Shown one piece after another: positions 18,643-26,611 of a DNA stretch of 64,000 nucleotides (position 1 is its first letter; every line of letters begins with the position of its first letter). A program made the translations under genes and the position numbers. Below the pieces are notes generated by a model. The model was given only the letters and a program-made list of their open reading frames with translations. It was not told the origin of the DNA and ran no database searches. This stretch comes from Bordetella parapertussis (GTDB lineage Bacteria > Pseudomonadota > Gammaproteobacteria > Burkholderiales > Burkholderiaceae_A). Where the stretch lies: assembly GCA_945877235.1 (NCBI GenBank), contig CAMCRF010000003.1, forward strand, positions 1-64,000, written 5' to 3'.

Positions 18643-18954
18643 CTCGATCACGGGACGAATGAGCGTGGTCTGCTGACTGAGAAGCCCGCGCAGAGAGTCC
18701 GTGGTGATCTCTGTGCAGCTGATGGCCTTGGCGGCCACTGCGGTCGCACTGCGAAGCCCACCCGAGAGTATGGCCTGCTCTCCAAGTAATTCCCCCGGAC
18801 CTAGCCTAGCCATGGGTTCTTGATTGGGTGGCAGAAATATCTCGACTTCGCCAGACAGAAGCAGGTAGGCCTTATCGGCAGGATCGCCACGCTTGAAGAG
18901 TACGTAGCCGGCTGGGTACTCCCGGCTTGGCAGCGCGTCGTCAATGACATTCAT
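18580..18954 (-). CDS. Small cyclic-nucleotide-binding protein (single CNB domain)
   Basis: A 124-residue protein starting at the ATG at 18954, which overlaps the stop of the previous gene as ATGA. Residues 10-110 form a cyclic-nucleotide-binding fold: YVLFKRGDPADKAYLLLSG, EVEIFLPP, and a phosphate-binding cassette GEQAILSGGLRSATA with the Glu and Arg that contact cyclic phosphate and ribose. cAMP or cGMP binding is thus plausible; no DNA-binding domain is attached. It aligns with the N-terminal half of the 284-residue protein at 20259-21113 (shared GEQAIL, IRPVIE). It is the last gene of a four-gene minus-strand operon. Confidence 0.85.
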   Translation of the reverse strand: MNVIDDALPSREYPAGYVLFKRGDPADKAYLLLSGEVEIFLPPNQEPMARLGPGELLGEQAILSGGLRSATAVAAKAISCTEITTDSLRGLLSQQTTLIRPVIESLMLQLALENTLRSHRPPEG

Positions 18955-19442
18955 GGGGTGTCTGAACCGACAATTCTCGCGATCGTGACTCGGCAGATGC
19001 TTCTGAGTGCGTCTTGGGCTGCGTAGAGCTCGTCGCGGGCACGTTCGATCGGGATGAGGCGCGTGTTGAGCAGGCCGTCGGCATGCGCAGTCCATCGGGA
19101 GGGAAGCCCGGCAAGACCCTCGGCAAGGCCGAGAACGCAACCGGGGCCCATGAGCACTCGGGTGCCATCTTGGTCGACAATAACCTGACCTTGAATAATC
19201 ACATGCGCCTCTCGAATGGGTGAACCACGGGTGAGAATCTCCTCTCCACGGGTGAAGAACCCCGTCTTGAGTAGATTAGAGGACCATATCTTGGTGTATA
19301 GCCGCTCCTCGCTGGTCAGCGCAGCCTCTTCATAGTGTTTGAGTTGAACAGAGTCGGACTGAATGCCTACCAACGCACCGATGCGATCAAGCTTCTGTGT
19401 GTTGATCCCGAACAGAACGTCCGACAGGCTGGTGGTTGACAT
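18951..19442 (-). CDS. Degenerate cyclic-nucleotide-binding-like protein
   Basis: The protein has 163 residues. Residues 55-160 follow the CNB beta-roll pattern (FFTRGEEILTRGSPIREAHV, IIQGQVIVDQDG, GPGCVLGLAEGLAG), but the phosphate-binding Arg/Glu signature is lost. The N-terminal 50 residues are helical. It aligns with the C-terminal half of the 284-residue protein at 20259-21113, including the matching endings SICRVTIARIVG and SRCTVVRVLG. It is probably a partner of the 124-residue protein encoded in the overlapping downstream gene, the two together corresponding to one two-domain paralogue. Confidence 0.82.
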   Translation of the reverse strand: MSTTSLSDVLFGINTQKLDRIGALVGIQSDSVQLKHYEEAALTSEERLYTKIWSSNLLKTGFFTRGEEILTRGSPIREAHVIIQGQVIVDQDGTRVLMGPGCVLGLAEGLAGLPSRWTAHADGLLNTRLIPIERARDELYAAQDALRSICRVTIARIVGSDTP

Positions 19443-19459
19443 GGATGAGGACGCGCAGC

Positions 19460-20248
19460 CTAACCCAGGTTGAGCGTGAGACGGTCGCGCGCCAGAAACA
19501 CACCGGGGCGCAGCTGGGCCTCAATAGCTTGAGCGATCTGATCGGTACGCGCGGGATCGTGATGAGAGAGTGCAAGCTGCTGAGCACCGGAGGCCTCGAA
19601 AAAGCGCACGCCTTCTTGCCAGGTCGAGTGGCCCCAGCCTTTGAAGGCGCTGAAGTTGTCGTCGTCGTAGCTCGAATCCCAAATGACAAGACTCGCGTCA
19701 TGAGAGAACTGCACCATGCGGGCATCGGCTTGCGTTCCGTGTTCATGGTCGCTGAGGTAGACCACCTCTGCCGAGGAGCCCTCGACCCCCACTCTGTAGC
19801 CGAATGCACGGCCAGGGTGATTCAGCTCACAGGCCGCCACGCTCCAGGGGCCAATACGTGAACGCTCTGTGCCAAGCGGCAGGAACTCCATGCGGGGCGA
19901 AATGAGCGAGAGTGAGACGGGAAAGCCAACGCCACCGTAGACGGAATTGATTCGCGCGATAAGGTCTGCCTCAGACTCGCAGTTTGCGCTGGCCAAAGTG
20001 AGCGCGCCCTGACGCTTTTTACCGAGAAAGTAGGGCAGCCCAAGCACATGATCCAGGTGAAAGTGAGACAGCAGAATGACGTCGTGTCCCGCAGTGGGCT
20101 CCGCGTGCATGAGGCCGGTTCCCGCATCGATGAAGAGGCGGCTATCAGGTACCTCAAGCCCAACACAACTGGTATCGCCCCCGAGCCGTGTGTGCGCTGG
20201 GGTGAAGAACGGGTAGGAGGCGCGGGTTCCCCAAAAAGTGAGATTCAT
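19460..20248 (-). CDS. Metallo-beta-lactamase-fold hydrolase, candidate cyclic-nucleotide phosphodiesterase
   Basis: The protein has 262 residues with a full set of MBL metal ligands: His62, His64, Asp66, His67 (SHFHLDHVLG), His144 (LNHPG), Asp167 (YLSDHEHG) and His229 or His230 (LSHHDP). The N-terminus (LTFWGTRASYPF, LGGDTSC) is typical of the MBL branch related to tRNase Z/PhnP and to some cyclic phosphodiesterases. It lies between cyclic-nucleotide-binding genes (17 bp and 10 bp spacing) and close to an adenylate cyclase. I infer that a cyclic nucleotide or related phosphodiester is a likely substrate; sequence alone does not prove this. Confidence 0.9.
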   Translation of the reverse strand: MNLTFWGTRASYPFFTPAHTRLGGDTSCVGLEVPDSRLFIDAGTGLMHAEPTAGHDVILLSHFHLDHVLGLPYFLGKKRQGALTLASANCESEADLIARINSVYGGVGFPVSLSLISPRMEFLPLGTERSRIGPWSVAACELNHPGRAFGYRVGVEGSSAEVVYLSDHEHGTQADARMVQFSHDASLVIWDSSYDDDNFSAFKGWGHSTWQEGVRFFEASGAQQLALSHHDPARTDQIAQAIEAQLRPGVFLARDRLTLNLG

Positions 20249-20258
20249 GGGCGCTCGA

Positions 20259-21113
20259 TCAGGTCAGCGTAGCGGGGGGGGCTTTCAAACCCAGCACACG
20301 AACGACCGTGCACCGCGAGATACCCTTGAGGCCTGGGTTTGCGGCGCGTACTTCTTGAATGCTCCGCACAATAGGGAACATAAGCGCGTTGACGACTCGA
20401 GTAGAGACAACCTTCTGTGCTGGGGCCTGCTCGGCAATACCGGAAGACAACCCAAGTACTGACCCCGGGCCATAATTCACCGGCTGCCCATTGGCGTCAT
20501 TTCCGACTGCAACGCCGGTTACCACGAGGTAGCCCGCTGCAGGCACCTCTCCCGTGTCGACAATCGTCTTGCCGGGGGTGAATGCGGTCATGTTCAGGCG
20601 ATCGGAGGAGCGAAGCCGCAGAAAGAGGTTCTCCATGGCCTTGAGGTGCGCCCACTCCGGCGTGTTGAGCATGGAAAGAATGCGTTTGGGATCGTACTTT
20701 GCCATGGTTTGCACCTCATCTGAGAGCGCAAAACCAAGAGGCTGGCCTTGGCGACGCTTGGCATCGATCTCGTTTTTCATGGCGAGTTCGAGCAGCAGTC
20801 CCTCAATGACTGGCCGAATGATGCCGGGCTCGGTCTGAAGCACAGCCTTGAGTTTCTCGGTGGTGACTTCAATGCAGACGGCGTCTTCGATAGCCCAAGC
20901 GGCAGCCCCCCTGACCCCGCCGAGCAGAATGGCCTGTTCGCCAAAGGCGTCGCCCTCTTTGAGCTGTGCAATGACCTGCCTGCTGTCGGGATCGAAGATT
21001 TCGATGGTCCCAGATTTGATGAGGTATAGCTTGTCCGCCTGATCGCCCTTATTGAAGAGCACCTCTTGGCTTTTGAAGCTGACTTCGGCGAACTGAATGG
21101 CAGGCTGGCCCAT
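20259..21113 (-). CDS. Two-domain cyclic-nucleotide-binding protein
   Basis: A 284-residue protein with two CNB-type folds. The first (about 5-115) has VLFNKGDQADKLYLIKSG and a phosphate-binding cassette GEQAILLGGVRGAAA that keeps Glu and Arg. The second (about 160-280) is degenerate and lacks the cassette arginine. No DNA-binding or enzymatic domain follows. It is the first gene of the minus-strand operon that continues with the MBL hydrolase and the two smaller CNB genes, and its start is 57 bp from the divergent gene at 21171. It is a probable cAMP receptor for the nearby cyclase; the output is unknown. Confidence 0.88.
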   Translation of the reverse strand: MGQPAIQFAEVSFKSQEVLFNKGDQADKLYLIKSGTIEIFDPDSRQVIAQLKEGDAFGEQAILLGGVRGAAAWAIEDAVCIEVTTEKLKAVLQTEPGIIRPVIEGLLLELAMKNEIDAKRRQGQPLGFALSDEVQTMAKYDPKRILSMLNTPEWAHLKAMENLFLRLRSSDRLNMTAFTPGKTIVDTGEVPAAGYLVVTGVAVGNDANGQPVNYGPGSVLGLSSGIAEQAPAQKVVSTRVVNALMFPIVRSIQEVRAANPGLKGISRCTVVRVLGLKAPPATLT

Positions 21114-21170
21114 GCCGGCAGTTTAACCCAAACGCTGGTATTGAAATTCAATTACAGGTATGGTTTTGGG

Positions 21171-22031
21171 ATGTACGACCGCAACTTTTCTGCAGAAGAG
21201 GCGATCTCGCTCATGGCCGTTGCCGCGCGAGATTTACTGGAGGCCCGACATCCGCAGGCCGTCATCGAGCATCTGGGCGCGATCCTCGTCAGTGCCTACC
21301 GGGCAGATTCGGTCGAGGTCGTTGGTCCTTTTGTCAGCGCGCCCAACAACGTCGCCGAGGCAGGTGTGCAAAGCCAAGCGCAGGTGACGCACATCCTGCG
21401 CGAGGGCGCGTGGCTGCGTGAGTTTCGGCTCCACGCGGTGCGCCGAGATGTGCCTCAAGCCCGACAAATCGCTCAGAGCGCGCTTCAGATTGCTCAACAG
21501 CGCCTCGAAACCATTTTTCAACTCGCAACCCTCAGCACGGATCTTGCGCACTCCCAGCAATCAGCGCCCGAGGAGGACGTGGAGACGGGACTGCGCAGGG
21601 TGCTCATGCGTGGCCTCGAGTGGGCCTTAGAGCGATCCACTCAACAGGGGTCGGCGGTGGCCGTTTTTCAGATTGAATATGCATCAGACCTGACAGAGCA
21701 AGAGCGACTCGAGGTGACGGCGCTGCTCCGCGCGAGCCTGAGGCGGGTGGATCAGGTGGTCAGACTCAATCCCGATCGACTCGTTGTCATTTTGGAGGGC
21801 TTACTCGCTCCAGACAGCGTACTTCGTGTTGAAGAGCGGATCGCCGGGCTTTTCCGAGCACAGTCTTTGAGTTTTTGGGCGGGCGTTGCACTCTCGCCTG
21901 CTCACGCCCGAACACCAGAGCGCCTCATGGGACTCTCTGAGCGAGCGCTGCAAGAAGTCCGCGCGTTGGGCCTAAAGGGGTTTCACCATTTCGGAGCGGC
22001 GAACTGCGTGTCCGAGGGGGTCGCACTGTGA
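21171..22031 (+). CDS. GAF-like plus degenerate GGDEF protein retaining an I-site motif
   Basis: The protein has 286 residues. I start it at the ATG at 21171; an upstream in-frame ATG at 21066 would overlap the divergent gene. Residues 10-125 look like a GAF domain (weak). Residues 135-275 follow the GGDEF fold: RRVDQVVRL, then Asn-Pro-Asp-Arg-Leu at 200-204 where GGDEF should be, and a terminal ERALQEVRALGLKGFHHF matching the usual ADxALYxAKxxGRNR end. The cyclase signature is lost, but Arg191-x-x-Asp194 sits exactly five residues before it, the spacing of the c-di-GMP inhibitory site. A c-di-GMP-binding, non-catalytic role, as in PelD, is inferred. Its stop overlaps the start of the PhnD-like gene. 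Confidence 0.75.
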   Translation: MYDRNFSAEEAISLMAVAARDLLEARHPQAVIEHLGAILVSAYRADSVEVVGPFVSAPNNVAEAGVQSQAQVTHILREGAWLREFRLHAVRRDVPQARQIAQSALQIAQQRLETIFQLATLSTDLAHSQQSAPEEDVETGLRRVLMRGLEWALERSTQQGSAVAVFQIEYASDLTEQERLEVTALLRASLRRVDQVVRLNPDRLVVILEGLLAPDSVLRVEERIAGLFRAQSLSFWAGVALSPAHARTPERLMGLSERALQEVRALGLKGFHHFGAANCVSEGVAL

Positions 22032-22897
22032 TGCGCGCCTGCATCATTTCCCTCGCCTTTTTGGCTGCATCGGGTGGGGCCATGGGCCAATCCCTCCATC
22101 AGGCGCAAGGCTGTTTTGGGGATCAGTCGGCAAAAGCCCCAAGATTAAGCGTGGCTGTCGTGCCTCAACTTCCGGCAGCGGACATTCATCGTGCCTGGGC
22201 ACCGGTCTTAGACCGTGTGGGTCGTCAGGTTGGGCATTGTTACGACTTGGTGCTCACCAAGACCATCCCCGATTTTGAGGCCTTGTTTCTCAAGGGCACG
22301 CCAGATTTCGCATTCCTGAACCCGTACCACCAAGTGATGGCACATGCGCGTCAGGGTTATAAACCTCTGGTGGCTGACACCACGCCCCTCACAGGCATTT
22401 TGGTGGTGCGGCAGGACTCCACGGTGAGGTCGCTTAAGGATCTTCAAGGCCAGAGCGTGGCTTTTCCCGCGCCAAACGCATTTGCGGCCTCGCTGCTGAT
22501 GCGCGCCATTCTGGCCAGGGAAGGCGTAGCCATTCAGGCGGACTATGTGAAGACGCACAACAATGTCTATCGATCTGTTGTTCAGGGTGGACATGCAGGT
22601 GGTGGAGGGGTGAACAACACCCTAGAGCGTGAACCCGATGCGTTGAAGCAGCAGCTCAGAGTGCTGTACGAGACGCCAGGATTCAGCCCCCATCCGTTCT
22701 CTGTGCACCCGAGGGTCGATGCTGGCCTGGCAAGTGCGGTGCAGGCTGCGCTCTTATCGCTGAGCGCTTCGGACGATGGACGGACCCTGCTCAATGCCAT
22801 TCAAATGCCACGGCCCCGCGTGGTGACCCAGCAGGCCGACTACAAACCACTCTCGGACCTCAGGCTTGAGACTTTTGTTGTGCAGGCAAAGCCATGA
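22031..22897 (+). CDS. PhnD-like periplasmic substrate-binding protein
   Basis: This is a 288-residue secreted protein with a signal peptide (about 1-20, ending AMGQ). It matches the phosphate/phosphite/phosphonate-binding (PhnD) fold: AVVPQLPAADIHRAWAPVL, PDFAFLNPYHQVMAHARQGYKPL, TGILVVRQDS, LKDLQGQSVAFPAPNAFAAS and VQGGHAGGGGV. No ABC permease or ATPase is next to it; instead it overlaps the following diguanylate cyclase by 4 bp. It probably serves as a ligand-sensing subunit for that cyclase. The start may be the GTG at 22028 or the ATG at 22031; the overlap with the upstream stop supports either. Confidence 0.88.
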   Translation: MRACIISLAFLAASGGAMGQSLHQAQGCFGDQSAKAPRLSVAVVPQLPAADIHRAWAPVLDRVGRQVGHCYDLVLTKTIPDFEALFLKGTPDFAFLNPYHQVMAHARQGYKPLVADTTPLTGILVVRQDSTVRSLKDLQGQSVAFPAPNAFAASLLMRAILAREGVAIQADYVKTHNNVYRSVVQGGHAGGGGVNNTLEREPDALKQQLRVLYETPGFSPHPFSVHPRVDAGLASAVQAALLSLSASDDGRTLLNAIQMPRPRVVTQQADYKPLSDLRLETFVVQAKP

Positions 22898-24069
22898 GCA
22901 CCACGACCAGGGTTTCGTCACAGACGTTTCGCCGCATGTCACTCTTGTTGGTCGGGCTGACCGTTTGCATGCTGGTTGCAGGATCGGTGTTTGTCTATTT
23001 CTCGTCCTCCAAGCTGTTTGAAGAGCGGCTCACGGTCACAGCCAAAGGCCTCGGAGAGGGGCTTTCACTGGCCGTTGCCGATTCGGTTGTGGTCAGGGAT
23101 TTCGGCACGTTAGAGTCTCGCCTGATTCAAGCCTTAAGTGGGTCTGGCTTATTGTCGGTCACGGCACTTGACCTCGAGGGCCGGGTGCTGTCCTCTGTCG
23201 AGCGGTCTCCTCAAGGCATTGCTGTCCCCAATTACGCACGCATTCAGCTCGAAGTCCCGTCAGGGCAGACTGCCCGGGTGGAGTGGGCTTCACAGGGGAA
23301 GGTGGTTGCGTGGCAGCCTGTCACCCTGGGGCGCACTGTAGGCTGGCTGCGCCTCGAGCTCACCGATGAGACGCAGGCGGCGTTCGGTTCGTTAGGCCTT
23401 CAGGCGCTTTTAATTGCCATTGCATTCAGCCTCGTGCTGCTCGGGGCATTTGGCTACGTGTTGAGCCGCGCCTATCGGGTCATTGATACCAACGAGGTAC
23501 ATCTCCATCGAGAGAATACGGCGCTGAGTGAACGTGCCAACCAGGATCCACTCACGGGGCTACCCAACCGGGCCGGACTCACCCAGCTGCTCGCGGCCAG
23601 CATGGCCCGGGCTGATGCATCTAGCAGTGCAAGCCTGGCTGTGTGCTTCATTGACCTTGACGGTTTCAAGCCCATCAACGACACCCATGGGCATGACATC
23701 GGCGACAAAGTGTTGCAGTCTGTTGCTGGCCGGATCCGCGCCATTGCCCGTCAGGGAGACTACCTGGCTCGCCTGGGAGGCGATGAGTTTGTTTTGGTGG
23801 TGCACGGGCTTGAGAACATCTGGGAGATGGAGCCGGTCTTGAGTCGTTTGATGCACACCATGACAACCCCGCTCACCGTGGGTCCACTGACCCTGAGGCT
23901 TGGACTGAGCGCCGGTGTGGCGCTTTATCCTCAGGATGCCACGGACCTGGGCACGCTTCTCGATCGGGCCGATCAGGCCATGTACCAGGCAAAGCATGGT
24001 GGAAAGGGGCGTTGGGTGATGTGGCAGTCTGTTGCTGGCGCCGTCAGCGCGGAGACGCCGGCTGTTTGA
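22894..24069 (+). CDS. Membrane-bound diguanylate cyclase
   Basis: The protein has 391 residues, with membrane segments at about 12-36 and 168-190 that flank a periplasmic sensor region of about 130 residues. A short linker and a GGDEF domain (about 215-380) follow. The catalytic motif GGDEF at 295-299 is intact, substrate-side residues FIDLDGFKPINDTHGHDIGD are present, and the inhibitory site Arg286-x-x-Asp289 lies five residues upstream. It is thus predicted to make c-di-GMP from GTP with product feedback. It overlaps the PhnD-like gene by 4 bp, so the periplasmic domain may read the state of that binding protein. A tRNA gene follows 36 bp later. Confidence 0.94.
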   Translation: MSTTTRVSSQTFRRMSLLLVGLTVCMLVAGSVFVYFSSSKLFEERLTVTAKGLGEGLSLAVADSVVVRDFGTLESRLIQALSGSGLLSVTALDLEGRVLSSVERSPQGIAVPNYARIQLEVPSGQTARVEWASQGKVVAWQPVTLGRTVGWLRLELTDETQAAFGSLGLQALLIAIAFSLVLLGAFGYVLSRAYRVIDTNEVHLHRENTALSERANQDPLTGLPNRAGLTQLLAASMARADASSSASLAVCFIDLDGFKPINDTHGHDIGDKVLQSVAGRIRAIARQGDYLARLGGDEFVLVVHGLENIWEMEPVLSRLMHTMTTPLTVGPLTLRLGLSAGVALYPQDATDLGTLLDRADQAMYQAKHGGKGRWVMWQSVAGAVSAETPAV

Positions 24070-24105
24070 GCGAGATGCGATACAATTTCAGGCTTCGTTT
24101 TGCTC

Positions 24106-24182
24106 GGTGATGTAGCTCAGTCGGTTAGAGCGTGGGATTCATAACCCCAAGGTCGGCGGTTCGATTCCGCCCATCACCACCA
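24106..24182 (+). tRNA. tRNA-Met (CAT), elongator type
   Basis: The 77-base gene includes an encoded CCA. The acceptor GGTGATG (24106-24112) pairs with CATCACC (24172-24178), followed by A and CCA. The D arm has GCTC/GAGC, the anticodon loop is TTCATAA, and the T arm contains GGTTCGATTCC. A closed G1-C72 pair argues against the initiator tRNA. A tRNA-Ile with modified CAT cannot be strictly excluded, but the body resembles elongator tRNA-Met. A TACAAT at 24081-24086 could be the -10 box. Confidence 0.95.
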
Positions 24183-24187
24183 TACAC

Positions 24188-24216
24188 AAGGGCTCGGGTA
24201 GACACCGGGCCCTTTT
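24188..24216 (+). terminator. Rho-independent terminator after tRNA-Met
   Basis: AAGGGCTCGG (24188-24197), a 7-base loop, then CCGGGCCCTT (24205-24214) and TT. The ten-base-pair stem has one G-T wobble. It ends the tRNA transcript just before the convergent nnrU-like gene. Confidence 0.85.
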
Positions 24217-24218
24217 CA

Positions 24219-24803
24219 TTACTGTGCCGCTGGCATTGCGAACGGTGCCACCCCGATGAGCCACGCGTGGCCGACGAAAGCAAACCAAGCCCAAGCCCCT
24301 GTGCCAACGGCCAGGGTGAGCAGAGACAGTGGCAATGAAGCACGCACAGGTGCGTCTGCAGGGCGCCGGCGCGAGGCGCGAAACACCAAAATGCTCCAGA
24401 CCAGGAATCCACCGAACAAGATGAGGTCGTGTAGGCCACCGTTGGCGAGCAGGTGAGCAAATGCCCAGAGCTTCACGCCAAGCACCATGGGATGCTTGAG
24501 TTTCTGTTTAAAGAGATTGCGGGGGACATAAGCAGCCACCAGCAAAATGAAAGCAAACAGCGTGAAGAGCGAGGCTGCATGACTCAGAAAAGTGGGCGGC
24601 GTCCAGAGCAGAATTGGTTCTTGCCGAGCAATGGCGTAACCGCCGATGAGGACGATGAGGCCGAAGAGAGAGAGGACGCTGTAAGCGGCCTTATAGGGCA
24701 GCGGGCCGTAGGTGTTGATCAATCGTTCACGCTGAGCAGGCGCAAGGGTTTGCAGGGCGTGAACCCCCAAAAAAATGATGAGACCGAATATGAGTTGTGC
24801 CAT
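24219..24803 (-). CDS. NnrU family membrane protein
   Basis: The 194-residue integral membrane protein has five to six hydrophobic segments. The family signature KHPMVLGVKLWAFAHLLANG is near residues 103-122. NnrU-type proteins were first linked to nitrite and nitric oxide reduction in denitrifiers, and related proteins (15-cis-zeta-carotene isomerase) bind haem; the function here is not established. No denitrification genes are in the window. It is a single gene, divergent from the ABC exporter with 20 bp between the starts. Confidence 0.88.
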   Translation of the reverse strand: MAQLIFGLIIFLGVHALQTLAPAQRERLINTYGPLPYKAAYSVLSLFGLIVLIGGYAIARQEPILLWTPPTFLSHAASLFTLFAFILLVAAYVPRNLFKQKLKHPMVLGVKLWAFAHLLANGGLHDLILFGGFLVWSILVFRASRRRPADAPVRASLPLSLLTLAVGTGAWAWFAFVGHAWLIGVAPFAMPAAQ

Positions 24804-24823
24804 ACGCCTATTATGGCGAGAAC

Positions 24824-26611
24824 ATGAACCAGACCTCTACTAAACCCCACACCGGACTCAACCGACTGCTACCGCTCTGGACCCTGGCGCGACCCTATGG
24901 CTGGCACTGGGCCTTGGCGCTGACTTTTTTGGTGCTGGCAGCGGCCTCAACGCTGGCCGTGCCGTTGGCCTTTCGTGACCTGATCGACCGCGGGCTCTCA
25001 GCGCAGTCATTGCATGCGCCCTTTGTAACGCTCATGGGCATTGCCGTGTTGGTCGCAGCATTTACCTCGCTTCGCTTTTACCTTATGTCCTGGCTGGGGG
25101 AGCGGGTAGTTGCTGATCTTCGCAAGCGGGTCTATGGCGTCGTGTTGGGGCGCCCTCCCGTGTTTTTTGAAACCCTCCAGACCGGCGAAGTGCTCTCTCG
25201 CCTCACAGCAGACACCACACTGGTGCAGAGCCTCGTGGGTACCAGTATTTCGATGGCACTGCGCAGTCTGGTCATGCTCACTGGTGGGGTGATTATGATG
25301 CTGGTGACCGCGCCCATGCTGGCTGCGCTGATGGTAGGTTTACTCTTGGTGGTCATCTTGCCGGTGCTCGGCATGGGTCGCAAGGTACGACGCATGTCGA
25401 AGGACAGCCAAGACCGTGTTGCAGACACCAGCGCGCTTGCGGGAGAGGTGCTCAACGCGATGCAGACTGTACAAGCCTTTGGTCGGGAGCCTTACGAGCG
25501 CGATCGATATGGCTTGGAAGTGGAGCGGGCTTTTTCGACCGCCCGACGCCGGATTCGCTCACGCGCGCTCATGACTGCTGTCGCGATTGTGTTGGCCTTC
25601 GGTGTGATCGTCTTCGTGTTGTGGCTGAGTGCCCAAGCGAAGGCCGAGGGGCACATGACTGCGGGTGAACTGGCCCAGTTCATTCTCTACGCAACCTTAA
25701 CTGCCGGAGCAATTGCTGCGCTTGCGGAGGTCTGGGGCGAGGTGCAACGCGCGTCTGGCGCAACCGAGCGTCTGGTCGAACTCATGCGCGACCCTGAGCC
25801 TATCGAGGGACAGGCGTTTGACGGTGCGTTGGAATTGCCCATTGATATTCAATTCGAGGCCGTGCGTTTCGCCTACCCATCGCGCCCCGATCATTGGGTA
25901 CTCAATGGGCTCACGCTCAATATTCCGGCTGGCCAGACGATCGCATTGGTGGGCCATTCGGGCGCAGGGAAGTCTACTGTGCTCGCGCTGATTCTCGGGT
26001 TCTATCGCCCCCAAGCTGGGCGCATTCTGATAAACGGGATAGACCTCTGGGAGATGGGGTCAACGCGAGCTCGTGCGCTGATGGGCCTCGTTCCTCAGGA
26101 TCCAGTTGTTTTCTCTGGCGACGCCTGGGCGAACATACGCTATGGCGACCTGGACGCGACGGATGACCACGTGCTTCAGGCGGCGCGAGCGGCACATGCC
26201 GATGAATTCATTTCGACCTTGCCCAACGGCTACGCCACATTCTTGGGGGAGCGAGGCTTGCGTCTGTCGGGTGGGCAACGCCAGCGTCTCGCGATTGCGC
26301 GAGCGATCCTTCGTAACCCGCCCGTGCTGCTGCTTGATGAGGCAACTTCGGCCCTTGATACGCTCTCGGAGCGGGCTGTTCAGGCAGCGCTTGAGACCCT
26401 ACTGCCCGGACGCACGGCCGTTGTGGTGGCGCACAGACTTTCGACGGTGCGAAAGGCCCATCAGATTGCGGTGCTAGATCAGGGGGTGTGTGTGGCGATC
26501 GGTTCACACGACGACTTGAGGGGAACAAGCCCGCTCTATGCCGCACTCTGTGCAGAGCAGTTTGTTGATGAATCCGCTAGGCCCGAGCCAGTCGAACCTG
26601 TGTCATCGTAA
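24824..26611 (+). CDS. ABC exporter (fused membrane and ATPase domains)
   Basis: This 595-residue half-transporter has six membrane segments (about 20-310) followed by an ATP-binding domain. Walker A is GHSGAGKST, the Q-loop is GLVPQDPVVFS, the signature is LSGGQRQR, Walker B is VLLLDEATSALD and the switch is AHRLS. It is expected to homodimerise and export a lipid or hydrophobic compound, as MsbA/LmrA-like proteins do; the substrate cannot be read. I start at the ATG at 24824 rather than an in-frame ATG at 24797. The last 35 bp overlap the convergent EamA gene. Confidence 0.94.
   Translation: MNQTSTKPHTGLNRLLPLWTLARPYGWHWALALTFLVLAAASTLAVPLAFRDLIDRGLSAQSLHAPFVTLMGIAVLVAAFTSLRFYLMSWLGERVVADLRKRVYGVVLGRPPVFFETLQTGEVLSRLTADTTLVQSLVGTSISMALRSLVMLTGGVIMMLVTAPMLAALMVGLLLVVILPVLGMGRKVRRMSKDSQDRVADTSALAGEVLNAMQTVQAFGREPYERDRYGLEVERAFSTARRRIRSRALMTAVAIVLAFGVIVFVLWLSAQAKAEGHMTAGELAQFILYATLTAGAIAALAEVWGEVQRASGATERLVELMRDPEPIEGQAFDGALELPIDIQFEAVRFAYPSRPDHWVLNGLTLNIPAGQTIALVGHSGAGKSTVLALILGFYRPQAGRILINGIDLWEMGSTRARALMGLVPQDPVVFSGDAWANIRYGDLDATDDHVLQAARAAHADEFISTLPNGYATFLGERGLRLSGGQRQRLAIARAILRNPPVLLLDEATSALDTLSERAVQAALETLLPGRTAVVVAHRLSTVRKAHQIAVLDQGVCVAIGSHDDLRGTSPLYAALCAEQFVDESARPEPVEPVSS

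Noticed and set aside
18948-18957. Possible frameshift joining the two small CNB genes
   Set aside because: The ATGA overlap is a normal coupling junction, each protein is a complete domain, and joining them would give an order opposite to the fused paralogue. It remains possible but is not needed.
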